From Herbidospora mongoliensis (GTDB lineage: Bacteria; Actinomycetota; Actinomycetes; Streptosporangiales; Streptosporangiaceae), in NCBI RefSeq assembly GCF_001570545.1, contig NZ_BBXD01000010.1:186001-250000 (forward strand): a DNA stretch of 64,000 nt. The letters run 5' to 3'. The position numbers and the translations under genes were made by a program. The notes beneath the pieces are model-generated. The model saw only the letters and a program-made list of their open reading frames with translations, had not been told where the DNA came from and searched no databases. Below, in pieces: positions 15,500 to 23,366 of the stretch (positions within the stretch are counted from its first letter, which is position 1; the number at the start of each line of letters is the position of its first letter).

Positions 15500-16102
15500 G
15501 CGCGCCACGGCGGCGGTGTGAGGGCCCAGGCCCAGCGCCGCCGCCGCTCTGAGGTCCTCGATCGTGTCGACGTCGCGGCGGACCGAGTCGACGTCGTCGA
15601 GGCAGAGCTCCTTGGCGCCACCCGTCAGATGCCGGGCCCTGGACTCGCCGCCGAATCGCGGCCGGAAGGGGATCCCGGGGCGGACCGCGTACAGGACGGT
15701 CCCCACATCGGCGGCGTCGGGCAGGAACGCCTGGTCGAACTCCGCCGCGGCGGCCAGCACGCGCGCCAGCTCACGGGGGCGGAGCGCGGGCAGGTCGGCC
15801 TGCAGGGCGGCGACCGCGCCGGCGGCGTGCGCCGCTCCGGCGCGCAGGGCCGCGTTCAGCCCGACATCGGGGTCGTGGACGACCTCCGCCCCCAACCCCG
15901 CCACCACCTCGGCCGGTCGGGGGTCGGCGGTCACCACGATCACCCGCCCGACCCCGGCGGTCGCGAGCGCGGCCGTCACCGTGTCGGCGGCCACCGCGAC
16001 CGCGAGGTCCTCGCGGTGCGGCCCGACAGCGGCGGCCAGCCGGGTCTTGGCCCTGATCAGCGTCTTGACGGGGATGACCATCGTCCATCCGAGCCCTTGC
16101 AT
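15488..16102 (-). CDS. cofC: Phosphoenolpyruvate/2-phospholactate guanylyltransferase (F420 biosynthesis)
   Basis: A 204-residue nucleotidyltransferase of the CofC/FbiD family. It joins GTP with phosphoenolpyruvate or 2-phospholactate to give the activated intermediate used by FbiA in coenzyme F420 synthesis. Motifs are VIPVKTLIRAKTRLA (about residues 9-23), VIVVTADPR, AALQADLPALRPREL and an FGGESRARHL segment. I chose the start at 16102 (MQGLGWTMVIPVK) because the family N-terminus begins there and GGGGG lies just upstream; the frame stays open further. The gene is isolated from other F420 genes in this window and is divergent from plsC, as in related actinobacteria. Confidence 0.9.
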   Translation of the reverse strand: MQGLGWTMVIPVKTLIRAKTRLAAAVGPHREDLAVAVAADTVTAALATAGVGRVIVVTADPRPAEVVAGLGAEVVHDPDVGLNAALRAGAAHAAGAVAALQADLPALRPRELARVLAAAAEFDQAFLPDAADVGTVLYAVRPGIPFRPRFGGESRARHLTGGAKELCLDDVDSVRRDVDTIEDLRAAAALGLGPHTAAVARLVL

Positions 16103-16184
16103 GCCCCCAGCATCGCGCCTCGACATCCGCTCGGGCCAACCGGGACACTGGAAGGTCACAGCCGTAATCCGCACGAGGTGTTCG

Positions 16185-16862
16185 ATGAGCCGTCGCCGCC
16201 CCGGACGACCGTCCCTTTTCTGGGAGTCGGTCGCCGTCGTGATCATCAAGCCGCTCTCCACGCTACTGGTGAGGCACGACTGGCGCCGGACCGACCGTGT
16301 CCCCCGCACGGGCGGTGTCATCATCGTGACCAACCACCTGTCGCTGACCGACCCGGTGCTGCTCGGCCACTTCCTCTGGGCCGCCGGGCGCTGGCCGGTC
16401 GTGCTGGCCAAGTCGGGCCTGTTCAAGGTCCCGGTCCTGGGCCGGGTGCTCGTCGCACTGCGCGCCATCCCCGTCTACCGGGGGCGCTCCGACGCCAACA
16501 ACTCCCTGGCCGACGCCGAGGAACGGCTGGCCGAGGGCGGCTGCATCCTCTTCTATCCCGAGGGCACCATCACCCGCGATCCCGGCCTGTGGCCGATGGC
16601 CGGCAAGACCGGCGCGGCCCGCCTGGCCCTGGCGACCGGCGTCCCGGTGGTCCCGATCGCCCACTGGGGGGCGCAGGAACTGCTGCCGTACGGAGAGAGG
16701 AAACCTCGCCTGTTCCCCCGCAAGACCTTCACGGTGATCGCCGGTGAACCGGTCGACCTGTCGGGGTTCGCCGACCGCCCGGCCGAGGCGACGGCGGAGA
16801 TCATGCGGGCCCTCACGCTGCTGCTCGCCGAGCTGCGAGGCGTGAAGGCGCCTGACATCTAA
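16185..16862 (+). CDS. plsC: 1-acyl-sn-glycerol-3-phosphate acyltransferase
   Basis: A 225-residue PlsC-family acyltransferase that makes phosphatidic acid from lysophosphatidic acid at the inner face of the membrane. The catalytic HX4D motif is at residues 51-56 (NHLSLTD). The phosphate-binding YPEGTIT motif is near residue 125, and VPVVPIAHWG lies after it. An N-terminal hydrophobic stretch (about residues 12-29) could anchor it. The start is the ATG at 16185. gpsA follows 21 bp downstream on the same strand, placing glycerol-3-phosphate supply and phospholipid acylation in one unit. Confidence 0.95.
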   Translation: MSRRRPGRPSLFWESVAVVIIKPLSTLLVRHDWRRTDRVPRTGGVIIVTNHLSLTDPVLLGHFLWAAGRWPVVLAKSGLFKVPVLGRVLVALRAIPVYRGRSDANNSLADAEERLAEGGCILFYPEGTITRDPGLWPMAGKTGAARLALATGVPVVPIAHWGAQELLPYGERKPRLFPRKTFTVIAGEPVDLSGFADRPAEATAEIMRALTLLLAELRGVKAPDI

Positions 16863-16883
16863 CTAGCGCGTACGGTGAGTTCC

Positions 16884-17888
16884 ATGACCAAGGCTGCCGT
16901 TTTCGGTTCCGGTTCGTGGGGCACGATGTTCGCGCTCATCCTCGCCGAGGCGGGCACGGAGACCACGCTGTGGGGCCGTCGGCCCGAGCTCATCGAGGCG
17001 ATCGACGAGCGCCACGAGAACCCCGACTACCTGCCCGGACTCCGGCTGCCCGACCTGCTGCGCGCGACCACCGACCCGGCCGAGGCGATGGACGGCGCCG
17101 ACTACGTCGTGTTGGCCGTGCCGTCGCAGACGCTCCGCGAGAACCTGGCGAAGTGGCGGCCCTGGCTGCCGCCCCAGGCGGTCTTGGTGAGTTTGATGAA
17201 GGGCATCGAGCTGTCCACCACCAAGCGCATGAGCGAGGTCATCGCCGAGGTCGGCGAGGTGCCGCCGGAGCGCATCGCGGTCGTGTCGGGGCCGAACCTG
17301 GTGGGGGAGCTGGCCAAGCGCCAGCCGGGGTCGACGGTCGTGGCGTGTCCGGACGAATCGGTGGCCGCCCGGTTGCAGGAGGCGATCCACCTGCCCTGGT
17401 TCCGGACGTACACCAACAGCGACGTGATCGGGGTCGAGGTCGGCGGCGCGGTCAAGAACGTCATCGCGCTCGCGGTCGGGGTGTCGGCCGGCATGGGCCT
17501 GGGTGACAACATGGCCGCGACCCTGATGACCAGGGGCCTGGCCGAGATCTCCCGGCTGGGCGTGGTGCTGGGCGCCGACCAGCACACCTTCGCCGGGCTC
17601 GCCGGCATGGGCGACCTCATCGCGACATGCACCTCTCCGCTGTCCAGGAACCGCACCTTCGGTGAGAACCTCGGGCGCGGCATGACCCTGGAAGAGGTCA
17701 TCTCGGTGACCAAGCAGACCGCCGAGGGGGTCAAGTCGTGCGAGTCGGTGCTGGAACTGGCCAGGAAGCACGACATCGAGATGCCCATCACCGAGGTGGT
17801 CGTCGGCGTGGTGCACGACGGGATGACCCCCGGCGAGGCCGCGATGCTGCTGATGTCCCGCACTCCAAAGCCCGAGCGCTACGTGTAG
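16884..17888 (+). CDS. gpsA: Glycerol-3-phosphate dehydrogenase [NAD(P)+]
   Basis: A 334-residue cytosolic enzyme reducing dihydroxyacetone phosphate to sn-glycerol 3-phosphate for lipid synthesis. The Rossmann motif GSGSWGT is at residues 8-14. VVSGPNLVGE (around 135) and VGGAVKNVIALAVG, with the catalytic Lys near 192, are typical, as is GLAGMGDLIATCTSPLSRNRTFG. The start is the ATG at 16884 (MTKAAVFG) rather than the GTG three codons upstream. It is probably co-transcribed with plsC; ddl follows after 83 bp. Confidence 0.97.
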   Translation: MTKAAVFGSGSWGTMFALILAEAGTETTLWGRRPELIEAIDERHENPDYLPGLRLPDLLRATTDPAEAMDGADYVVLAVPSQTLRENLAKWRPWLPPQAVLVSLMKGIELSTTKRMSEVIAEVGEVPPERIAVVSGPNLVGELAKRQPGSTVVACPDESVAARLQEAIHLPWFRTYTNSDVIGVEVGGAVKNVIALAVGVSAGMGLGDNMAATLMTRGLAEISRLGVVLGADQHTFAGLAGMGDLIATCTSPLSRNRTFGENLGRGMTLEEVISVTKQTAEGVKSCESVLELARKHDIEMPITEVVVGVVHDGMTPGEAAMLLMSRTPKPERYV

Positions 17889-17971
17889 GCACCCGACGCG
17901 TTGGGCTCTTTGCCCCGAGCTCGGACCTGACGAGGCGTTTTTCCGACCTCGACAGGATAGATTCGGACCTC

Positions 17972-19066
17972 ATGAACCGGATTCGAGTCGCCGTCGTGTT
18001 CGGCGGACGCAACTCCGAGCACGCGGTGTCACTGATGGGCGCCGGGAGTGTCCTGTCGGTGATCGATAGAGATAGATACGACGTCGTGCCGATCGGCATC
18101 GCGACCGACGGCCGGTGGGTCATCGCGGCCGACACCCAGAGCTACGCCATCGAAGACGGCGCCCTCCCGGTCGTCGACACCAGCGGATCGGCCCTGGCCA
18201 TCCCGCCGGGTGACGGTTCCCTGGTCGTGCTCGACGCCGGAGACATCCCGCGCTCGATCGGCGCGGTCGACGTGGTCTTCCCGGTCATGCACGGCCCCTT
18301 CGCCGAAGACGGCACCATCCAGGGACTGCTGGAGATGGCCGGGGTCCGCTACGTCGGCTCCGGGGTCCTCGCGAGTGCCGTTGGTATGGACAAGGCGTAC
18401 ATGAAGGCGGTCCTGAAATCGGCCGGGCTGCCGGTGGGGCCGTATGTCGTGGTGGCCGACCGGGCCTGGCGCACCGACCGCCACCGGGTGCTCAAGGAGA
18501 TCGAGGAGCTCGGCTGGCCGGTGTTCGTGAAGCCCGCGCGGGCCGGGTCGTCGCAGGGCATCTCCAAGGCCTCCTCGCCCGAGGAGCTGGAGACGGCGAT
18601 CGAGTTCGCCCGCGAGCACGACCCGAAGGTCCTGGTCGAGGCGGCCATCGCCGGTCGCGAGATCGAGTGTGCCGTGCTTCAGGGGCTGGGCGACGAACCT
18701 GCGGCGGCGAGCGTGCCGGGTGAGGTGCTGGTCACCGGCGGGCAGGAGTTCTTCGACTTCGAGGCGAAGTACTACCCCGACCAGATGGCCCTGAAGGTGC
18801 CCACCGACCTGCCCGACGAGGTCTCGGAAGAGCTCAGGGCCATGGCGGTGCGCGCTTACGACTCGCTCGGTTGCGAGGGGTTGTCGCGGGTGGACTTCTT
18901 CTACACACCCGACGGTGAGCTGGTCCTGAACGAGATCAACACGATGCCCGGATTCACGTCACTCTCGGTGGCGCCCCAGCTGTGGGCGGCGACGGGGCTG
19001 ACCTACCCGGAACTCGTCGACCGGCTGATCCAGCTCGCGCTCCAGCGCCCGCTCGGACTGCGCTAG
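17972..19066 (+). CDS. ddl: D-alanine--D-alanine ligase
   Basis: A 364-residue ATP-grasp enzyme making D-Ala-D-Ala for peptidoglycan precursors. The N-terminal signature VVFGGRNSEHAVSLMGAGSV is at about residues 8-27. The ATP-grasp region contains GWPVFVKPARAGSSQGISK and FFDFEAKYYPDQ, and the metal-binding end NEINTMPGFTSLS is near residue 315. It is of the VanA/DdlA length class. The start is the ATG at 17972; a TAGATT hexamer 10 bp upstream may be a -10 element. The stop overlaps the stop of the convergent DUF3515 gene by 4 bp. Confidence 0.97.
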   Translation: MNRIRVAVVFGGRNSEHAVSLMGAGSVLSVIDRDRYDVVPIGIATDGRWVIAADTQSYAIEDGALPVVDTSGSALAIPPGDGSLVVLDAGDIPRSIGAVDVVFPVMHGPFAEDGTIQGLLEMAGVRYVGSGVLASAVGMDKAYMKAVLKSAGLPVGPYVVVADRAWRTDRHRVLKEIEELGWPVFVKPARAGSSQGISKASSPEELETAIEFAREHDPKVLVEAAIAGREIECAVLQGLGDEPAAASVPGEVLVTGGQEFFDFEAKYYPDQMALKVPTDLPDEVSEELRAMAVRAYDSLGCEGLSRVDFFYTPDGELVLNEINTMPGFTSLSVAPQLWAATGLTYPELVDRLIQLALQRPLGLR

Positions 19067-19485
19067 GGAATCGTCGCCTTGATCGGTTCGGCGAGATCGA
19101 CCAGGACGCTGCCCGGCTGATGGTTCGCGGAGATCGTCACCTCGACGTAGGCCTCCCTGTTCACCGCGGTGAACAGGGTGGGCAGCTGGGGATCGGCGAA
19201 CCAGCCGACCCCGTTGACGTCGCTCACCTCTGCGGTCGGTTCCATCGCGGCCGGGCGGCTCACGCCGCAGCGCAACGCGATCTCTCCGGGCCCCCACACG
19301 GCGGTGTAGGGGGACACCGGATCGGTCTCGGCGCGCTCCAGCCCCTCGATGGTGGCCGGAAGCTTCGCCGTCAGTGCCTGGCAGGCGGTCGCGGCGGCCC
19401 CTTCAGGGGCGGGCGGGTCGAGGGCGACCACTTGGGAACACCCCGCCGCCAGCATCGCCACCACGATCAACGAGCCAGGCTTCAT
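19063..19485 (-). CDS. DUF3515 lipoprotein
   Basis: A 140-residue exported protein with a short signal peptide ending in a lipobox-like LAAGC (Cys16), so it is likely a lipoprotein on the outer face of the membrane. The mature domain contains two further Cys (TACQALTAKLP, LRCGVSRP), which probably form a disulfide. The VWGPGEIALRCGV segment matches what I remember of the DUF3515 family, which commonly sits beside ddl and thiL in actinobacteria. Its function is unknown; the position suggests the cell envelope. Its ATG overlaps the stop of the Lrp-type gene (ATGA), so translation is coupled. Confidence 0.85.
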   Translation of the reverse strand: MKPGSLIVVAMLAAGCSQVVALDPPAPEGAAATACQALTAKLPATIEGLERAETDPVSPYTAVWGPGEIALRCGVSRPAAMEPTAEVSDVNGVGWFADPQLPTLFTAVNREAYVEVTISANHQPGSVLVDLAEPIKATIP

Positions 19486-19715
19486 ATGTGGACGATAGGG
19501 CAGGTCAGCGTGCGGGTGATCCCTCTTACGGACTGGATCTGGGCGACCACGAGCTTGCCCAGTTCGTCGACGTTCCTGGCCTCGGCCCGGACGATCACGT
19601 CGTAGGGCCCGGTCACGTCTTCGGCCTGGGTGACCCCTTGGATCTTCGCGATGGTTTCGGCCACCGCAGCGGCCTTGCCGACCTCGGTCTGGATAAGGAT
19701 GTAGGCCTGCACCAT
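19482..19715 (-). CDS. Stand-alone Lrp/AsnC ligand-binding (RAM) domain protein
   Basis: A 77-residue protein consisting only of the Lrp/AsnC C-terminal regulation-of-amino-acid-metabolism fold (VQAYILIQTEVGKAAAVAETI, GPYDVIVRAEARNVDELGKLV). It lacks the N-terminal helix-turn-helix, so it cannot bind DNA by itself; known relatives form oligomers and bind amino acids. The full length and clean start (ATG, CCGGGAGG upstream) indicate a natural short protein, not a fragment. It lies upstream of and overlaps the DUF3515 gene, and is divergent from thiL, a conserved arrangement. Confidence 0.9.
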   Translation of the reverse strand: MVQAYILIQTEVGKAAAVAETIAKIQGVTQAEDVTGPYDVIVRAEARNVDELGKLVVAQIQSVRGITRTLTCPIVHI

Positions 19716-19779
19716 CAGGTCCTCCCGGGATTGATCACCACCGAAAGGTCAAGGTACCCCGAACACCAGGAGGTGTGAC

Positions 19780-20712
19780 ATCACAGTCGGAGAACTCGGC
19801 GAATTCGGTGTTGTTGGCCGGATAACGGGGCGTCTGCCCCAAGGCGCGACAGTCCTCCTCGGCCCTGGAGACGACGCCGCGATTCTGCGCGCGCCGGACG
19901 GCAGGGTCGTCGTCACGACGGACATGCTCCTTGAGGGTAGACACTTTCGCCGCGATTGGTCCAGTCCGTACGAGATCGGTCGAAAAGCCGCAGCTCAGAA
20001 TCTTTCCGACATTTCTGCCATGGGGGCGGTGGGGACAGGGCTTTTCGTGGGCCTGGGCATACCCGCTGACCTGTCCGTGACCTGGCTCGACTCCCTGATC
20101 GACGGCCTGCGTGACGAGTGCGCCGTCGTCGGGGCCAGCCTGGCCGGCGGAGACGTGACGCGGTCCGATTCCGTGGTCCTGGGCGTCACGGCTCTGGGAG
20201 ATCTTCAGGGCCGCGCGCCCGTCACCCGGTCGGGGGCCCGGCCCGGTGACGTGGTGGCCGTGGCGGGGCCTCTGGGGCGGTCGGAGGCCGGGTTGCGGCT
20301 CCTCTTGGCGGAATTGTCGGGTTTTGACGAATTGGTGGACGCGCACCGGCGACCCCGCCCGCCGTACCCTGAGGGGCCCCGCGCGGCTCTCCTGGGCGCG
20401 ACGGCGATGCTCGACGTCAGCGACGGCCTGCTGCAGGATCTCGGTCACATCGCCAAGGCCAGCGGGGTGGCGCTCGTCCTCAATCCCTTCGAGGTGCCCG
20501 AAGATCTCGCGGCGGCGGCCAAGGCGCTCGGGGCCGACCCTGTCGACTGGATGCTCACCGGGGGTGAGGATCACGGACTCGCGGCGACCTTCCCATCGGG
20601 CGTTCTCCTGCCGCCCGAGTGGCGGATTGTAGGAAATGTGGCCGAAGGGGATGGAGTACAGGCCGGAGGGCGGGAGAATGTGCGCGGGGGTTGGGATCAC
20701 TTTCGAGGATGA
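19780..20712 (+). CDS. thiL: Thiamine-monophosphate kinase
   Basis: About 310 residues. ThiL phosphorylates thiamine monophosphate to thiamine diphosphate with ATP. The family N-terminus TVGELGEFGVVGRITGRLPQG, the metal-binding GPGDDAAIL and TTDMLLEGRHF, and the later NLSDISAMGA, GGDVTRSD and MLDVSDGLLQDLGHIA motifs are all present. The frame has no ATG, GTG or TTG between the upstream stop (19732) and codon 49 (ATG at 19924), which would cut off essential motifs. A perfect AGGAGG (19768-19773) sits 6 bp before an ATC codon at 19780, so I place the start there. An indel in the sequence is the alternative. It is divergent from the Lrp-type gene. Confidence 0.85.
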   Translation: MTVGELGEFGVVGRITGRLPQGATVLLGPGDDAAILRAPDGRVVVTTDMLLEGRHFRRDWSSPYEIGRKAAAQNLSDISAMGAVGTGLFVGLGIPADLSVTWLDSLIDGLRDECAVVGASLAGGDVTRSDSVVLGVTALGDLQGRAPVTRSGARPGDVVAVAGPLGRSEAGLRLLLAELSGFDELVDAHRRPRPPYPEGPRAALLGATAMLDVSDGLLQDLGHIAKASGVALVLNPFEVPEDLAAAAKALGADPVDWMLTGGEDHGLAATFPSGVLLPPEWRIVGNVAEGDGVQAGGRENVRGGWDHFRG

Positions 20713-20720
20713 TGGGAACT

Positions 20721-20750
20721 TTGTGACAGCGGCAGCGTGACCTGTTATGA
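20721..20750 (+). promoter_or_regulatory. Candidate promoter upstream of the repeat-rich membrane protein
   Basis: TTGTGA (20721-20726), 18 bp, TTATGA (20745-20750), 33 bp before the ATG at 20784. This is a good sigma-70-type match just after the thiL stop. Confidence 0.45.
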
Positions 20751-20783
20751 AGGTTGCCGGGTGCAGATCAGGAAGGACCAGGA

Positions 20784-22175
20784 ATGGGGCGCCACCGGGC
20801 CGGACGTACGGCCACGACCCCGGTCAAGAAAACCACGGTTCCCAAGCCGACGGTCGAGGAGACCGGCGGCTCACCGACAGGTCCGGCATCGGCCGCGCCG
20901 GTTCCGAACCCGAGTGATCCGTTGCCCTCAGGTCCCCTCGCCGCCCCCGTCCAAGCTCCGGCCGGACCGGCGACCGACCCGCAGGGCAGCCCTTCCACGG
21001 GACCGTTGCAGCGTTACGGCGGGCCCGCTCCGATCCTTCCGCTGACCTCCTCTTCCGCGGGCCTGGGTCGCGCTTCGACAGGCGCCTTCGCGGCTCCCGG
21101 CAGGCAGTCGGCCGATCCGCAGGGCGGCCCTTCAACCGGCCCCTTCACGGGACCGATGCAGAATCCTGGCGGGCCCTCGACCGGGCCGATCGCTGATCCT
21201 CCGGCGGCCCCGGCTCCGGCTGTTCCTTCGACCGGCGCGTTCGCGGCGCAGGTTCCCGGCAGGCCGGTGAGCGTAGTCCCCGCGCCCGGGTCGTCGCACA
21301 TTCCTTCGACGGGTGCGTTCGTGGCTCCCGTCGGGCCGGCGGATTCTCCGGCGGGTCCGGGTCGTGGTGGTCCGTCGACCGGTCCGTTCACCGGTCCGGT
21401 CCCGGTCGCCCGTCCTGTGCCCGATCCACTGGCGGGTCCAGGCGTGGGTGATGCCGCGACCGGTCCGATCACGGGACCGGTTCCCGCTGGTCTGATGGCC
21501 GATCCCGGGAGCGATCCTGCCGGGCCTCGGGGCCGGCGGTCCGGCGGGCCGTCCACTGGCCCGGGTGGGACCGAACCTCTGGCGGCGCAGGCTCCCGATG
21601 ATCGGGCGACCGGGCCGATCACGGCTCCGGTCCGGTTCGCCCGTGAACCCGCCGCCGATCCGGCGGCGGTCGCGCCGGGCACCGCGCAGCTCACCTATCG
21701 GTGGCCCGACGGCGAGGGGGAGGCCGTCACCGGTGAGACGCCCGCCACCGAGACGCCCGAGCCCGGCACGCCCCGGCCCGGACGGCGGCGTAGGACCAAG
21801 CAGGCGAGCACCCTGGCCCGGTCGCGGCGGATGGCCGTGATCTCCGGGGTCGCGGTCGTCGCCGCGGTCTGCCTGACCGTGGCGGGCATCCGGCTGACCT
21901 CCGGCGGGACCGAGCTCGTCGTCGTGCCGACGCCCAGTGAGGTGTCGGCGCCGCCGCCCTCGCCGACGCCGCAGAAGGCCTCGCCGAGCCCCACGCCCAA
22001 GGTCTCCGAGTCGGCGCAGGCCACCTCGCGGCCGCACCCGCAGCCGGTGGTCACCAAGCCCAAGCCGAGCCCCAAGCCCAAACCGACCACGCCCACGCCC
22101 GAGCCGCCTCCTGTCGAGGTCGACCTCGACACCGGGCCGACCCAGCCGGGGCTCGGGTTCGATCCGGGGCGGTAA
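20784..22175 (+). CDS. Low-complexity repeat protein with one membrane segment, 463 aa
   Basis: A 463-residue protein that I do not recognise by family. Residues 1 to about 315 are disordered and rich in Pro, Gly, Ala, Ser and Thr, with many imperfect copies of short units such as PSTGPFTGP and STGAFAAP. A basic stretch ([16 protein letters not shown]) is followed by one membrane helix (about 350-370: [20 protein letters not shown]). The C-terminus is Pro/Lys/Thr-rich ([18 protein letters not shown]) and presumably outside. The topology is N-terminus inside, which makes the repeats cytoplasmic. The start ATG at 20784 follows AAGGACCAGGA. It lies between thiL and thiD; no thiamine role is evident. 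Confidence 0.8.
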   Translation: MGRHRAGRTATTPVKKTTVPKPTVEETGGSPTGPASAAPVPNPSDPLPSGPLAAPVQAPAGPATDPQGSPSTGPLQRYGGPAPILPLTSSSAGLGRASTGAFAAPGRQSADPQGGPSTGPFTGPMQNPGGPSTGPIADPPAAPAPAVPSTGAFAAQVPGRPVSVVPAPGSSHIPSTGAFVAPVGPADSPAGPGRGGPSTGPFTGPVPVARPVPDPLAGPGVGDAATGPITGPVPAGLMADPGSDPAGPRGRRSGGPSTGPGGTEPLAAQAPDDRATGPITAPVRFAREPAADPAAVAPGTAQLTYRWPDGEGEAVTGETPATETPEPGTPRPGRRRRTKQASTLARSRRMAVISGVAVVAAVCLTVAGIRLTSGGTELVVVPTPSEVSAPPPSPTPQKASPSPTPKVSESAQATSRPHPQPVVTKPKPSPKPKPTTPTPEPPPVEVDLDTGPTQPGLGFDPGR

Positions 22176-22191
22176 CTGATTGGATGTCGGC

Positions 22192-22995
22192 ATGACCCCA
22201 CCGCGCGTGCTGACGATCGCGGGCTCCGATTCCGGCGGTGGCGCCGGGATCCAGGCCGACCTGAAGACGATGCTGGCCAACGGCGTCCACGGCATGAGTG
22301 TGCTGGCCGCCGTGACGGCGCAGAACTCGCTGGGCGTGCAGGGCTACTGGGAGCTGCCGCCCGAGGCGGTGCGGGCCCAGCTCGACTCGGTGCTCTCCGA
22401 CATCGGCGTCGACGCGGTGAAGACCGGCATGCTGGCCTCGCCCGTGCTGGTCGAGACGGTCGCCGGGGTGCTCGCGGCGGTCGACGCGCCGATCGTGGTC
22501 GATCCGGTCGGGGTGTCCAAGCACGGTGATCCCCTGCTGGAGCCGGCCGCGGTCGACGTGCTCAAGGCCCGGCTGCTGCCGCTGGCCACCGTCGTGACCC
22601 CCAACCTGTGGGAGGTCGAGCAGCTCACCGGCGTGAAGGTCGAGGCCGAGGAGCAGATGATGGCGGCGGCCGAGGCCGTTCTCGCGCTCGGGCCGAAGTG
22701 GGCGCTGATCAAGGGCGGCCACCTGCCGGGCGAGCCGGTCGACCTGCTGACCGACGGCGAGACCGAATATCGCTACGGCGCCGAACGCCACGGCAACCGT
22801 CACACCCACGGCACCGGCTGCACCCTCGCCTCGGCCATCGCCTCGCACCTCGCCCACGGCGAGTCGGTGCCCGACGCGGTCAGGCTGGCCAAGGAATACG
22901 TGACCGGCGCCATCGCCAACGGCTTCGCGCTCGGGGCGGGCATCGGCCCGGTCGACCACGCCTGGCAGTGGCGGCCCCTCGACGTCGTGCAGTAA
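22192..22995 (+). CDS. thiD: Hydroxymethylpyrimidine/phosphomethylpyrimidine kinase
   Basis: A 267-residue ribokinase-family enzyme that phosphorylates HMP and HMP-P in thiamine pyrimidine synthesis. The substrate-binding start [21 protein letters not shown] (about residues 5-25), [29 protein letters not shown], and the anion-hole/catalytic [19 protein letters not shown] (around 203-221) are all present. The ATG at 22192 follows the previous stop by only 16 bp. A bidirectional terminator follows. Together with thiL 1.5 kb upstream it gives two thiamine kinases in one neighbourhood. Confidence 0.97.
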   Translation: MTPPRVLTIAGSDSGGGAGIQADLKTMLANGVHGMSVLAAVTAQNSLGVQGYWELPPEAVRAQLDSVLSDIGVDAVKTGMLASPVLVETVAGVLAAVDAPIVVDPVGVSKHGDPLLEPAAVDVLKARLLPLATVVTPNLWEVEQLTGVKVEAEEQMMAAAEAVLALGPKWALIKGGHLPGEPVDLLTDGETEYRYGAERHGNRHTHGTGCTLASAIASHLAHGESVPDAVRLAKEYVTGAIANGFALGAGIGPVDHAWQWRPLDVVQ

Positions 22996-23019
22996 TAAGA
23001 CGTACCGGAGAAACACGAA

Positions 23020-23049
23020 AAGGCCCGTCCCCGGAGGGCGGGCCTTTTT
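23020..23049. terminator. Bidirectional terminator between thiD and rpmB
   Basis: AAGGCCCG (23020-23027) pairs with CGGGCCTT (23039-23046), followed by T residues; the A run on the left serves rpmB on the other strand. It sits in the 62-bp convergent gap. Confidence 0.85.
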
Positions 23050-23057
23050 CGATGGGT

Positions 23058-23249
23058 CTAGCGGGTGACCTTCCCGGCCTTGATGCAGGAGGTGCACACG
23101 TTCAGCCGCTTCGGCGTCCCGTTGACCGTCGCGCGCACGGTCTGGATGTTGGGCTTCCAGTTACGGCGGGTTCGGCGGTGCGAGTGGGAGACGTTGTTGC
23201 CGAAAATCGGCTTCTTAGCGCAGACGTCGCAGACGGAAGCCACGGTCAT
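23058..23249 (-). CDS. rpmB: 50S ribosomal protein L28
   Basis: A 63-residue ribosomal protein with the family pattern of basic residues ([20 protein letters not shown]). Two Cys pairs (CDVC near residue 7 and CTSC near 52) form a zinc-binding site, so this is the zinc-containing form of L28. Its start at 23249 is divergent from the DAK2-domain gene, with a 117-bp gap. On the minus strand a possible promoter TTGGCC-17-TATGGC lies in that gap. Gene order rpmB / DAK2 protein / recG is also seen in Firmicutes. Confidence 0.97.
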   Translation of the reverse strand: MTVASVCDVCAKKPIFGNNVSHSHRRTRRNWKPNIQTVRATVNGTPKRLNVCTSCIKAGKVTR

Positions 23250-23366
23250 CGCTCCTTCAAAGAATCAGAGAGCCCGGGTCACCACGGGCAGAAAGGCCAG
23301 GCCGAACGGCTGGCCATATGAGGATAGCTGATGTCGGCCAATGCATGTTAAACGAAGGGATCACCC

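Noticed and set aside
19482-19715. The 77-residue Lrp/AsnC gene as a truncated regulator
   Set aside because: It has its own start, ribosome-binding site and coupling to the next gene; stand-alone RAM-domain proteins are a known natural form.
20850-21700. Short repeating units that could be taken for a CRISPR or tandem DNA array
   Set aside because: The units are imperfect, in frame, of irregular spacing and encode Pro/Gly/Ser/Thr protein repeats; no cas genes are nearby.
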